From: Leptolyngbyaceae cyanobacterium
GTDB taxonomy: Bacteria; Cyanobacteriota; Cyanobacteriia; Cyanobacteriales; Aerosakkonemataceae
Length of the DNA stretch: 64,000 nt
Direction of reading: 5' to 3'
Assembly: GCA_036703985.1 (NCBI GenBank)
Contig: DATNQN010000080.1
Coordinates: forward strand, 37,099-101,098
The notes under the pieces were generated by a model. That model was given only the letters and a program-made list of their open reading frames with translations. It did not search any database and was not told the DNA's origin. Below, piece by piece: positions 44,683 through 52,443 of the stretch (positions within the stretch are counted from its first letter, which is position 1; each line of letters starts with the position of its first letter). Both the position numbers and the translations under genes were made by a program.

Positions 44683-46484
44683 CCAAACAAGTAATTATTT
44701 GTGTTGATGATGAACCTACTGTATTGAGAAGTTTGAAAACCGAATTACAATATGCGATCGGCAACGATTATGTCATCGAAATTGCCGAAGAAGGAGAAGA
44801 AGCATTAGAATTAATTGCCGAATTAATAGAGGAAGAATATGAAATAGTTTTAGTGATATCTGATTATATTATGCCAGGGATGAAAGGCGACGACCTGTTA
44901 AAGCGAGTTCATCTCATCTCCCCGAAAACCCTGAAAATCATGCTCACGGGACAAGCAGATTTAGAAGCAGTCGGTAATGCAATTAAATACGCTAAGTTAT
45001 ATCGTTACATAGCTAAACCCTGGCAATCGGAAGACTTAAATTTAACTGTAAAAGAAGCGATTAACAGTTATCTTCAAGATAAAGAATTAAGTATAAAAAA
45101 TGATAAATTACTTGCTTTAAATCAACAACTAGAAAAATTAAACCAAGAGCAAGCGGCACTGATCGTTAAATTACACGAAAACGAAAATCGTCTCAAAAAG
45201 GCAGAACAGAAATATCGCGCCATTTTTGAAAATGCAGTTGAGGGCATTTTTCAAACTTCTCCAACTGGTCTTTATCTTAGTGTAAATACTGCTCTTGCCC
45301 AAATCTTCGGCTACAAATCTCCTCAAGAATTGATGGAAAGCCTTAATAACTTGCAACATCAATTTTACATCGATCCCGATCGCCGCTGCCAATTTTTAGA
45401 ATTAATCCAGCAACAGGGCGAAGTTTCTGCTTTTGAATCAGAGGTTTATCGCCGAGATGGTAGCGTCATTTGGATTAGTGAAAACGCCAGGGCTATCCGG
45501 GATAGCGATGGAAGGATTCTTTATTATCAAGGCTTTGTAGAAAATATTACCTCTCGCAAACAAGCGGAAGCCGAGCGACTAAAATTTACTAATGAACTAT
45601 TTCTCGTCAATCAAGCTTTTTCCCGCTTCGTTCCGCGTCAATTCATCCAACTTCTAGATAAAGAAAGTATTGTTGAAGTGAAATTAGGAGATCAGGTGCA
45701 ACAAGAAATGTCGGTAGTTTTTTCCGATATTCGCGACTTCACTGCCCTGTCTGAAACGATGACGCCCCAAGAGAATTTTAAATTTATTAATGCCTATCTT
45801 TCTCGCATGGAACCTGCAATTTTGGAAAATAATGGTTTTATTGATAAATATATGGGCGATGCAATTATGGCACTGTTTAGCGGTCATGCTGACGATGCTG
45901 TAAAAGCAGGAATTGCCATGCTAAAAAGTCTCGATCGATACAACCAGCATCGGATGAAATCTGGCTATCAACCCATCAATATTGGTATTGGTATTAATAC
46001 TGGTTCTTTGATGTTGGGGACAGTGGGAGGACATAATCGCATGGATAGCACTGTCATTAGCGATGCTGTTAATTTAGCTTCCCGTTTAGAGGGACTAACA
46101 AAATACTATGGAGTATCGATGTTAATTACTCACCATACTTTAGGTGGTTTGCAAAACCCAATGGAATACAATATACGTTTTATCGATCGCGTGAAAGTTA
46201 AAGGCAAGTCAAAAGCGGTGGCAATTTTTGAAGTTTTTGATGGAGATGCACCGCAAATCAAAGAAATTAAATTAGCTACTATCGGACATTTTGAAGAAGC
46301 TTTATGGCTATACAATAAGGAATTATTCAGCGAATCATCCCAAAAATTTGCCGAAGTTTTGAGTATTAATCCAGCCGATACTGTGGCAAAAATTTATCTC
46401 GAATTGTGCCAACAGCCCGAACGAAAAGTTCAAAATGGCTTTCAAAGCGTTTTCTACCCTAGTTCTCAGCCAGAAGCATTTTAA
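44679..46484 (+). CDS. Receiver - PAS - class III adenylate/guanylate cyclase
   Basis: A 601-residue protein. The receiver (1-125) has D62 in VISDYIMPGMKG. A coiled coil (about 130-180) follows, then a PAS domain (about 183-300; FENAVEGIFQTSPTG...GSVIWISENARAI). The class III cyclase domain (about 345-520) has metal-binding Asp in VVFSDIRDFTALSE and DKYMGDAIMALF, and NRMDSTVISDAVNLASRLEGL with the transition-state Arg. Lys in DKYMGD and Asp in MDSTV fit adenine recognition, so cAMP is the likelier product. The last about 80 residues are helical, TPR-like (HFEEALWLYNKELFSESSQKF). The start overlaps the preceding response regulator by 4 bp. The operon suggests a kinase-controlled cAMP output. 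Catalysis is inferred from residues only. Confidence 0.93.
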   Translation: MTKQVIICVDDEPTVLRSLKTELQYAIGNDYVIEIAEEGEEALELIAELIEEEYEIVLVISDYIMPGMKGDDLLKRVHLISPKTLKIMLTGQADLEAVGNAIKYAKLYRYIAKPWQSEDLNLTVKEAINSYLQDKELSIKNDKLLALNQQLEKLNQEQAALIVKLHENENRLKKAEQKYRAIFENAVEGIFQTSPTGLYLSVNTALAQIFGYKSPQELMESLNNLQHQFYIDPDRRCQFLELIQQQGEVSAFESEVYRRDGSVIWISENARAIRDSDGRILYYQGFVENITSRKQAEAERLKFTNELFLVNQAFSRFVPRQFIQLLDKESIVEVKLGDQVQQEMSVVFSDIRDFTALSETMTPQENFKFINAYLSRMEPAILENNGFIDKYMGDAIMALFSGHADDAVKAGIAMLKSLDRYNQHRMKSGYQPINIGIGINTGSLMLGTVGGHNRMDSTVISDAVNLASRLEGLTKYYGVSMLITHHTLGGLQNPMEYNIRFIDRVKVKGKSKAVAIFEVFDGDAPQIKEIKLATIGHFEEALWLYNKELFSESSQKFAEVLSINPADTVAKIYLELCQQPERKVQNGFQSVFYPSSQPEAF

Positions 46485-46560
46485 AATATCCCCCTGCCCA
46501 GTCGAAAATCTAAAATCAAAAATCTAAAATTTAATATCCCCCCCCTGGGGAGTGCTAACC

Positions 46561-46661
46561 TATAAAATAGGAGTGGCGCTGTGATTGGACTCAAGCCTTA
46601 GGTAATGGTATGCCCTACCACACCACTCTGTTTTAGACATCACTCCCTGGAGGAATGTAAC
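46561..46661 (+). promoter_or_regulatory. Promoter-like box and structured 5' leader of the chelatase gene
   Basis: TATAAAAT (46561-46568) is a good -10-like box. In the leader, GGAGTGG (46570-46576) can pair with CCACTC (46623-46628). Its GGAGTG part can instead pair with CACTCC (46641-46646), which would otherwise pair through CTCC (46643-46646) with the ribosome site GGAG (46649-46652). A further GGTA...TACC hairpin lies between. This is the layout of a translational switch; it is inferred from complementarity only. Confidence 0.45.
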
Positions 46662-47840
46662 GTGGTTGCCACCCCTGAAAAAATCCAAGAACAAGTTCAA
46701 CAGTCCAACAGCAGCGACAAAGTTGCTGTACTGCTGATGGGCTATGGTGAAGTAGAAAGCTACGAAGACTTTGCCAACTACAACGAACAAGCCTTAAACC
46801 TACTCACCGCCAAGTTCGCACCAGTACCAACTTGGATTTACCCCCCCCTGGCTAAAATTTTGGCGATGTTTGACTTGCACGAGTGGAGTCACCAACATCA
46901 CAACTTCATTTCTCCTCACAACGCTATCTTTGAAAAGCAACGGGCTGGTATAGAAGAGGCTTTGCAGCAAAAGTGGGGCGATCGCATTAAAGTATTCAAA
47001 GCCTTTAACTTCTGCGCCCCCTTCCTACCCGAACAAGTCTTAACAGAAATTAAAACCGAAGGATTTGACAAAATTCTTATTTATCCCCTCCTAGTAGTAG
47101 ACTCCATCTTTACTAGCGGAATTGCCGTCGAACAAGTTAACAAAGCTTTCGAGAAATTAGCTGACGGCGATGAACATTGGGTGAAAGGACTTCGCTACAT
47201 TCCTTCCTTCTATAACGAACCAGATTACATCAATTTGATGGCTCGTTTAGTAGAAGAAAAAGTCGCCGCCGAACTAGCGGAAAGTTATCTGCCATCTCAA
47301 ATTGGCATCATATTAATGAATCACGGTTGTCCTCACAAAGCCAAAGGATTTACTTCCGGGATTACCGAAAGCGAGGCACTTTACGAATTAATCAGGGAAA
47401 AACTGATTAACCGCTATCCTCTCATTTCAGTTGGTTGGTTAAATCACGACACGCCACTGATTGAATGGACTCAACCGGATGCCAAACAAGCTGCCAAAAA
47501 CTTAATTGAATTAGGTGCAAAAGCAATTGTATTTATGCCGATCGGTTTTGCTACCGAAAATCACGAAACGCTCTTGGATGTTGACCACATCATTCATGGT
47601 TTAGAAAAGCAACATTCAGAAGTAAGTTACGTGCAAATGGCTTGCGTTAACGACCATCCAGATTTCTTAAAGATGGCAGCAGAATGGGCAAATCCACAAA
47701 TTGAAGCTTTATTCTCAGAACAAGCTTTAGCAGTTAATCTGCATTTAGCTGCTCATCATCACGGTCATCATCACGACCACCATCACGACCACCACCACGA
47801 CCACCACCACGACCACCATCACGACCATCACCACCACTAA
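46662..47840 (+). CDS. Ferrochelatase-family protein with histidine-rich tail
   Basis: Start GTG 46662 (VVATPEKIQEQ), chosen because GGAGGAA lies 7 bases before it; the in-frame codons upstream are untranslated leader. 392 residues. Two related class II chelatase halves: VAVLLMGYGEVESYEDFANY...FKAFNFCAPFLPEQVL and IGIILMNHGCPHKAKGFTSGITES...FMPIGFATENHETLLDVDHI, with candidate metal-site His in NHGCPH and ENHE. It lacks the C-terminal Chlorophyll a/b-binding-like TM helix of cyanobacterial HemH, so it is a second, distinct chelatase homologue. The last 28 residues are HHHG followed by HHHD repeats. His-rich stretches in chelatases and metallochaperones bind Ni, Co or Zn, so another metal or tetrapyrrole is possible. 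hemE lies 2.2 kb away in the other orientation. Confidence 0.85.
   Translation: MVATPEKIQEQVQQSNSSDKVAVLLMGYGEVESYEDFANYNEQALNLLTAKFAPVPTWIYPPLAKILAMFDLHEWSHQHHNFISPHNAIFEKQRAGIEEALQQKWGDRIKVFKAFNFCAPFLPEQVLTEIKTEGFDKILIYPLLVVDSIFTSGIAVEQVNKAFEKLADGDEHWVKGLRYIPSFYNEPDYINLMARLVEEKVAAELAESYLPSQIGIILMNHGCPHKAKGFTSGITESEALYELIREKLINRYPLISVGWLNHDTPLIEWTQPDAKQAAKNLIELGAKAIVFMPIGFATENHETLLDVDHIIHGLEKQHSEVSYVQMACVNDHPDFLKMAAEWANPQIEALFSEQALAVNLHLAAHHHGHHHDHHHDHHHDHHHDHHHDHHHH
47754..47837 (+). repeat. 12-bp tandem repeat encoding HHHD
   Basis: 84 bases at the end of the chelatase gene encode HHHG and then five HHHD units plus a final HHHH. The 12-bp units vary only between CAC and CAT codons. Expansion and contraction here would change the number of metal-binding His residues. 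Confidence 0.95.
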
Positions 47841-47866
47841 GGATAAGTAGGGTGCGTGATGGCATT

Positions 47867-47942
47867 ATACCAAATCCGGGTCTACTACCCCCTTTCCCTT
47901 TCCCCCCAAACATAATGGGGGTAATTAAACCGGATTTGGTAT
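47867..47942. repeat. 76-bp palindromic element
   Basis: The 13-bp ends ATACCAAATCCGG and CCGGATTTGGTAT are perfect complements; the interior has CCCCCTTTCCC and GGGGGTAA runs. It lies 26 bp after the chelatase stop. MITE-like, possibly also a transcript end. Confidence 0.85.
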
Positions 47943-47980
47943 TACTCCTATATTGCTATTGCGTTGGTTTCAGGTATTTT

Positions 47981-48114
47981 GACCGGAAAAAAGGGTTTCA
48001 AGCCTCCCCTTGAAAGGGGAATCATCAAAGAAATTCTCGCTTATTTCAAGCTCTGTCCTTTTAAGGCTCCAGTCAATCTAAAATCTAAAATCCTCGCATC
48101 TAAAATCGAATGAC
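47981..48114. repeat. 134-bp dispersed repeat, copy B
   Basis: Same element as 38341-38471, same orientation: starts GACCGGAAAAAAGGGTTTCA, contains CCCCTTGAAAGGGGAATC and TTATTTCAAGCTCTGTCC, the TCTAAAATCTAAAATC tract, and ends ATCGAATGAC. The stem CCCCTT/AAGGGG is preserved with a changed loop. Confidence 0.9.
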
Positions 48115-48150
48115 CGTCATGCACAACTTGTAGTTAAAAATGCAATTAAA

Positions 48151-48178
48151 GGTGCGTTTAGCTTAAGCTAACGCACCC
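48151..48178. repeat. GGTGCGTT...AACGCACC hairpin
   Basis: GGTGCGTT and AACGCACC flank the palindrome AGCTTAAGCT. It lies 56 bp after the stop of the minus-strand epimerase-like gene and, read on that strand, is followed by TTTAATTG, so it may act as its terminator. It also belongs to the common GGTGCGTT-type cyanobacterial repeats. Confidence 0.65.
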
Positions 48179-48233
48179 TACATATTCCCTAGATATTTAA
48201 GATTGATTTAACGACGATCGCAAAAAGTACAGA

Positions 48234-49976
48234 TCAATTCTCCTGATTTGATTCCGATGGTTGGTCATCTAAAACCAGCTTGTATTGATTAGTTTGACTA
48301 CTTTGACTGCTAATCTCGTTGCCACGGGGAATCCCGCTCATTTTCATCACATCGCTAAGAGTGGCACAGTAAACTGGCAAACCAAAAGTCGCAGGATTAA
48401 CGGGATTTTGGTAAGTAAAGTGGCGATAGTTGAGGCAGAACCTATCCCAAGGACTCATTTCTATTTTGAACAAAAAGATTAATAAATCAGCTAACCAAGG
48501 TTTAAGCGTAATTTGAAAGGAAATTTTCTGGCTCAAGTAAGCACAGGCTTCTTCTACCGCTTGATTAACCGTCATTGCTGGATTTGCCAACACAAAATGA
48601 CGAGTTTGTTGCTCTTGGGGAGGATGCTCGACTAGGTATTTTACTACTCTGGCAATATCTTGGGCGTGAATAAAGTGAAAACTCCCATCTGCCTTAAAAA
48701 AGCGAATCAACTTAATCCATTTAGTTACCCCAGGTAAGCCAGATGAGAGATGAGAATAAGGATGTTTATCATCTCCTCCAACTACTAAAGTAGGATAAAG
48801 AATCGTCATTCGTTTATATATTGGCAAACGGGATACTTGCCTTAAAAAATCTGACTTAGACCGAATGTATTCTGTACCCAGTTCGGTTGCTTCTTTGAGA
48901 ATTTGATTGTGGCGATCTAAAACGCTGGCAGTTGAAAAATAAATGATGTGTTCGCAAACTTTCGGGTCGAGCAGATTAAGTAATTGGAGGTTTTTGTAGA
49001 TATTAATATCCAACACTTGCTGCTGAAGACCACCCCAAGCTGTAGCTGCCATGATGACGTAATTTACTGTTTTTAACAGCTTGCTATAGCGGAAAATATT
49101 ACGCACGTCACCTTTAATGACATTAATACCGGGACGGGCATTGCAGTCAAATCGCAGTTTCGCCGGGTCTCTCACTAACAAGAATAGTTCGTGGTCTGTT
49201 TCCTGAATGAGAGTTTCTACTAGGTAATGACCGACGCAGCCACTCGCACCAGTGATAAAAATGCGCTTGCGACTATTTGAGATGGCAATTTCCGGGATCA
49301 CCGGGGAAGGCTCTGAGGTAACGGCAGCGTCTGCGGCGGAAATTGTCGGGGCAACAGGGGAAGGGATAGGTTCCGAGGTGACGGATGAATCCGGTTCTGG
49401 TGGAGAAATTGACTCTGCATTCTCCTGGGCTGATGGGCTGCTGACTTCTTCTACGACCAAAACAGGAGAAGGAGATTCATCTTCCTTCTCTTGGATTGGT
49501 AATATTTCAGGTTCATCCATCACCAAGGGGGGAGCAGATGGGGAGCTTTCTAATATGGCTGAGTCGTTAGATGTGTCTGCATTCACGCTTTGAGAAGTAG
49601 ATTGCAAGTTCTCGGAGGCTAACAAAGTGACTATTTCCTCCTCCACTGAGCGTAGAGAAGGTAATTCTGTAGTTGCCTGCGTTTGTGCGCTATTAGCCGC
49701 TTCCAGAGAAAGTGCTGGAGAAGTGAATTCTAGATTCTCCTCGGTCTCTGGACTCTTAATGGTTTCCAGAGAAAGCGGTGGAGAAGCAGATTCTAGGTTC
49801 TCCTCGGTTTCTGAACTCTTAAGCGTTTCCAGAGACGATTGTGAAGAAGCGGATTCTAGATTCTCCTCGGTTTCTGGATTCTTAAGGGCTTCCAGAGACG
49901 ATTGTGGAGAAGCAGATTCTAGATTCTCCTCGGTTTCTGGGCTGTTTGGCTCTTCTGCCAGGGAATCTCCTATCAC
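48234..49976 (-). CDS. NAD-dependent epimerase/dehydratase-like protein with repetitive acidic N-terminus
   Basis: A 580-residue protein with two parts. Residues 1 to about 235 are low complexity, Glu/Ser/Pro-rich, and include four 21-residue repeats of the type PETEENLESASPQSSLEALK (residues 13-96). From about 238 an extended-SDR Rossmann domain begins: KRIFITGASGCVGHYLVETL (nucleotide-binding GASGxxG), LLVRDPAKLRF, INVIKGDVRN, YVIMAATAWG, then IIYFSTASVLDR and ELGTEYIRSKSDFLRQV. The YxxxK equivalent is YIRSK. The C-terminal region (MTVNQAVEEACAYL, FKIEMSPWDRFCL) is as in cyanobacterial NAD(P)-dependent oxidoreductases. Start GTG with GAGAGG upstream. The disordered N-terminus is unusual for the family. 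It follows hemE on the same strand (52 bp apart). Confidence 0.85.
   Translation of the reverse strand: MIGDSLAEEPNSPETEENLESASPQSSLEALKNPETEENLESASSQSSLETLKSSETEENLESASPPLSLETIKSPETEENLEFTSPALSLEAANSAQTQATTELPSLRSVEEEIVTLLASENLQSTSQSVNADTSNDSAILESSPSAPPLVMDEPEILPIQEKEDESPSPVLVVEEVSSPSAQENAESISPPEPDSSVTSEPIPSPVAPTISAADAAVTSEPSPVIPEIAISNSRKRIFITGASGCVGHYLVETLIQETDHELFLLVRDPAKLRFDCNARPGINVIKGDVRNIFRYSKLLKTVNYVIMAATAWGGLQQQVLDINIYKNLQLLNLLDPKVCEHIIYFSTASVLDRHNQILKEATELGTEYIRSKSDFLRQVSRLPIYKRMTILYPTLVVGGDDKHPYSHLSSGLPGVTKWIKLIRFFKADGSFHFIHAQDIARVVKYLVEHPPQEQQTRHFVLANPAMTVNQAVEEACAYLSQKISFQITLKPWLADLLIFLFKIEMSPWDRFCLNYRHFTYQNPVNPATFGLPVYCATLSDVMKMSGIPRGNEISSQSSQTNQYKLVLDDQPSESNQEN
49689..49940 (-). 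repeat. Four 63-bp tandem repeats coding for 21-residue acidic units
   Basis: Within the N-terminus of the epimerase-like gene, four consecutive 63-bp units encode (P/S)ETEENLE(S/F)(A/T)S..., with divergence rising from the first to the fourth. They are probably a disordered linker created by unit duplication. Confidence 0.9.
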
Positions 49977-50028
49977 CTTTTACCTCTCACCTTACGATCG
50001 TTTTACTTCCCCTATTTTTATCAGAGGT

Positions 50029-51093
50029 TCAGGCGTGAACGGTTAGCAATTTATCAGCTTGTTTAGCTGTTTCAAAGAAGAAAGCGACATTTTCTTCTGG
50101 AGTACTCGGTAGAACGCCGTGACCCAAATTTAAGATGTGACCGCTTTTGCCAGCTTTGCGAATGGTTTCCAGAACGCGGGCACGGATGAAATCGTGGGAA
50201 CCGAATAAAGCACAAGGGTCGATGTTTCCTTGCACTCCCATATTTCCGCCTAGTCGCTGTCTGGCTTCGGCCATGTCTACCGTCCAGTCTACACTAACAA
50301 AATCAACGCCTGATTTTGCCATTCTTTCTAATATTCCGGCACTGCCATTGATGTACAGGATTAAAGGCGTATCTGGATGGGTGGCTTTTACTTGTTCTAC
50401 GACTCGCCGTTGATAAGGCATGGCGAAAACTTCGTAGTCTTGGGGACTGAGTTGACCTGCCCAAGAATCGAACATTTGGACGATTTGGGCACCGCTGTCA
50501 ATTTGGTAGCGGACGTAAATCGCGATCGCATCTGCCAGTTTTGTCAAGAATTGATGCAGCATGGCCGGTTCTGTAAAAGCCATGCTCTTAATGATGGTGT
50601 AATCCTTGGAAGACTTACCTTCGATGGCATAAGCTGCCAGCGTCCAAGGCGCACCGACGAATCCCAGTACTGCGGCTTTATTGCCTACTTCCCGCCGCAA
50701 TTCTCCCAATATTTCTCGAATGAACGGCAAAGCTGCTTCTGGCTCTAAAGGGCGCAGTTGGTCGATTTGAGCTTGAGAGCGGATCGGGGGCTCGATGACT
50801 GGCCCTCTGCTTTCGATGATGTCAAAGGGAATGCCAATACCTGGGAGTGGTGTCAAGATATCGGAAAACAAAATTACCCCATCCGGTTCAAAAGCTCGGA
50901 ATGGTTGCAGGGAAATTTCGATCGCTAAATCTGTTTTTTCCGAGCGATCGCGAAAAGATGGATATTTATCCCGTAAATCCCGATAAGCCTTCATGTAGCG
51001 ACCAGCTTGCCGCATCATCCACACGGGTGGACGTTCTAGCACTTCACCACGCGCTGCCCGCAATAAATAAGGAATCTGGGTTGACCCAGCCAT
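50029..51093 (-). CDS. hemE: Uroporphyrinogen decarboxylase
   Basis: A 354-residue enzyme converting uroporphyrinogen III to coproporphyrinogen III on the haem/chlorophyll pathway. Family motifs: [19 protein letters not shown] (substrate-binding Arg residues, about 22-40), [18 protein letters not shown] (catalytic Asp, about 76-93), [37 protein letters not shown], and the C-terminal [21 protein letters not shown]. The length is normal and the protein complete. Start ATG 51093. Its stop is 52 bp before the epimerase-like gene on the same strand; the channel-like gene lies 134 bp upstream on the same strand. The chelatase homologue at 46.7 kb places two tetrapyrrole-related genes in one 4.5-kb neighbourhood. 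Confidence 0.98.
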   Translation of the reverse strand: MAGSTQIPYLLRAARGEVLERPPVWMMRQAGRYMKAYRDLRDKYPSFRDRSEKTDLAIEISLQPFRAFEPDGVILFSDILTPLPGIGIPFDIIESRGPVIEPPIRSQAQIDQLRPLEPEAALPFIREILGELRREVGNKAAVLGFVGAPWTLAAYAIEGKSSKDYTIIKSMAFTEPAMLHQFLTKLADAIAIYVRYQIDSGAQIVQMFDSWAGQLSPQDYEVFAMPYQRRVVEQVKATHPDTPLILYINGSAGILERMAKSGVDFVSVDWTVDMAEARQRLGGNMGVQGNIDPCALFGSHDFIRARVLETIRKAGKSGHILNLGHGVLPSTPEENVAFFFETAKQADKLLTVHA

Positions 51094-51227
51094 GAAACTT
51101 CTACCCCAATCAGTTTTTTAAGTGCATTTGTTAGCTTACCATTCTAGGATGACCTTTCCTCAAAGAATTCTTCTATCTTGAAATCCCAAATCTCAAATCG
51201 AATTGCTGCTGATTGTCGGATGAGTAA

Positions 51228-52232
51228 TCAACCTTTGAACGCAGTGGTTCCGATCAGAACAATATTGGCAACCAAAAATGAAAGCACGAACACTATCATA
51301 CCGATCCGATCGAAACGCCTAAGGGTTTTCTCTCGACCTGTTTTGTGCAGTATTTGGGAATATACTGCATACGAGGCCGCCACAAAAATGTAAATCATCG
51401 TAGTGATATGAACCAGATCGATCGAACTCAGTCCTTCCGTACTACCTAAAATCCCATCTACTGAGATTAAACTTAGAAGCACGGCCAACAACGAACCGAT
51501 TAGTAAGATCGTCCGCTGGTTAGGATCGAAAAGAAATGTTAAGGCTGAAATAGCAAAAGCAATGTACGCTCCTATAGTCATTTTCCAGAAACCGCTTCGA
51601 TCGGTTCGAGCAATTTCAATTGATACGATCAGACGGGAATAGTTGCTGCCAACATCGCCTGCTACTTGCGGGTTGCCCAAAGTGGAATCGTATCTTACCT
51701 CTCTAGCTTCAACGTTTAAACCGATGATTTGCCAGCCATCAATTTTAATATTTTTGTTATAGCCGGAATTAATTTTATCCGGTATATAAACGAAACTGTT
51801 CGTATCTTGTTCGGTCTCGTCCAACCAAATCTCTAAAATCTGGCGATCGAAGGGGTAATTTCTGAGATTCCATTCATGACGAAACACCCCATTTATCTTG
51901 CGATATTCCCATAAAATATTGCCTTTCTTATCTTTCCCTTCTTGGCTATAACTAGACGAATTTGCATTTACTAATTCTGCGGTTTGCAGGGGTTGCAGAT
52001 TTTCGGAATCGCAGTTACTCCACAGCCAAAAACTTGCACCGAAATTGTTTTGGTTCAAGTCCAAATTGTACAAAGAATTCAGATATGCTCCTAACAAGCA
52101 GCTTTTCGGTGCGGCAGCGATCTCCTGTGCGTAAACTGGTGGTGTAGGACTGATTATTAATAAATTTGCCACCAGGATAAATATGGTAGCAAGTTTACCA
52201 ATTAGCGCTCTTAAACACATAAATTCAACCAT
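51228..52232 (-). CDS. Pentameric ligand-gated ion channel homologue (Cys-loop receptor superfamily, prokaryotic type)
   Basis: A 334-residue protein. A signal peptide (about 1-36, ...TPPVYAQE) leads into an extracellular beta-rich domain (about 37-212). That domain carries HEWNLRNYPFDRQILEIWLDE, matching the YPFDxQxLxIxL signature loop of pentameric channels (here without the Cys pair, as in bacterial members) and KIDGWQIIGLNVEAREV. Four TM helices follow: M1 FWKMTIGAYIAFAISALTF, M2 QRTILLIGSLLAVLLSLISV, M3 VHITTMIYIFVAASYAVYSQ, M4 RIGMIVFVLSFLVANIVL. The M4 stretch and YPFD loop resemble the Gloeobacter channel GLIC as I remember it. Likely forms a ligand- or proton-gated channel in the inner membrane with the sensor domain in the periplasm; ligand and selectivity unknown. 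Single gene upstream of hemE. Confidence 0.8.
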   Translation of the reverse strand: MVEFMCLRALIGKLATIFILVANLLIISPTPPVYAQEIAAAPKSCLLGAYLNSLYNLDLNQNNFGASFWLWSNCDSENLQPLQTAELVNANSSSYSQEGKDKKGNILWEYRKINGVFRHEWNLRNYPFDRQILEIWLDETEQDTNSFVYIPDKINSGYNKNIKIDGWQIIGLNVEAREVRYDSTLGNPQVAGDVGSNYSRLIVSIEIARTDRSGFWKMTIGAYIAFAISALTFLFDPNQRTILLIGSLLAVLLSLISVDGILGSTEGLSSIDLVHITTMIYIFVAASYAVYSQILHKTGREKTLRRFDRIGMIVFVLSFLVANIVLIGTTAFKG

Positions 52233-52443
52233 TTTATAGAGATTTTTTATGCAAAATTTTTAAATGGTTTTCCTGTAAATTATTCTGATAATGTTAACCC
52301 AAACCCATTCCCATTGCGCTCTGGGAACGGGCTGGAACCTATTTAGATTTAGCTACCACAAATACAACTGAGTTTCGCCCGTCGAAAGGAATATTTATTC
52401 GTGTTTGCCAAAGTTATCCATTTAACTCGAACGAATAGCTAGA

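Noticed and set aside
46550..46558. GAGTGCTAA, identical to one half of a CIRCE (HrcA) operator
   Set aside because: The other half is not present at the required 9-base spacing (only a degenerate TTAATATCC is near), and the downstream gene is not a heat-shock gene.
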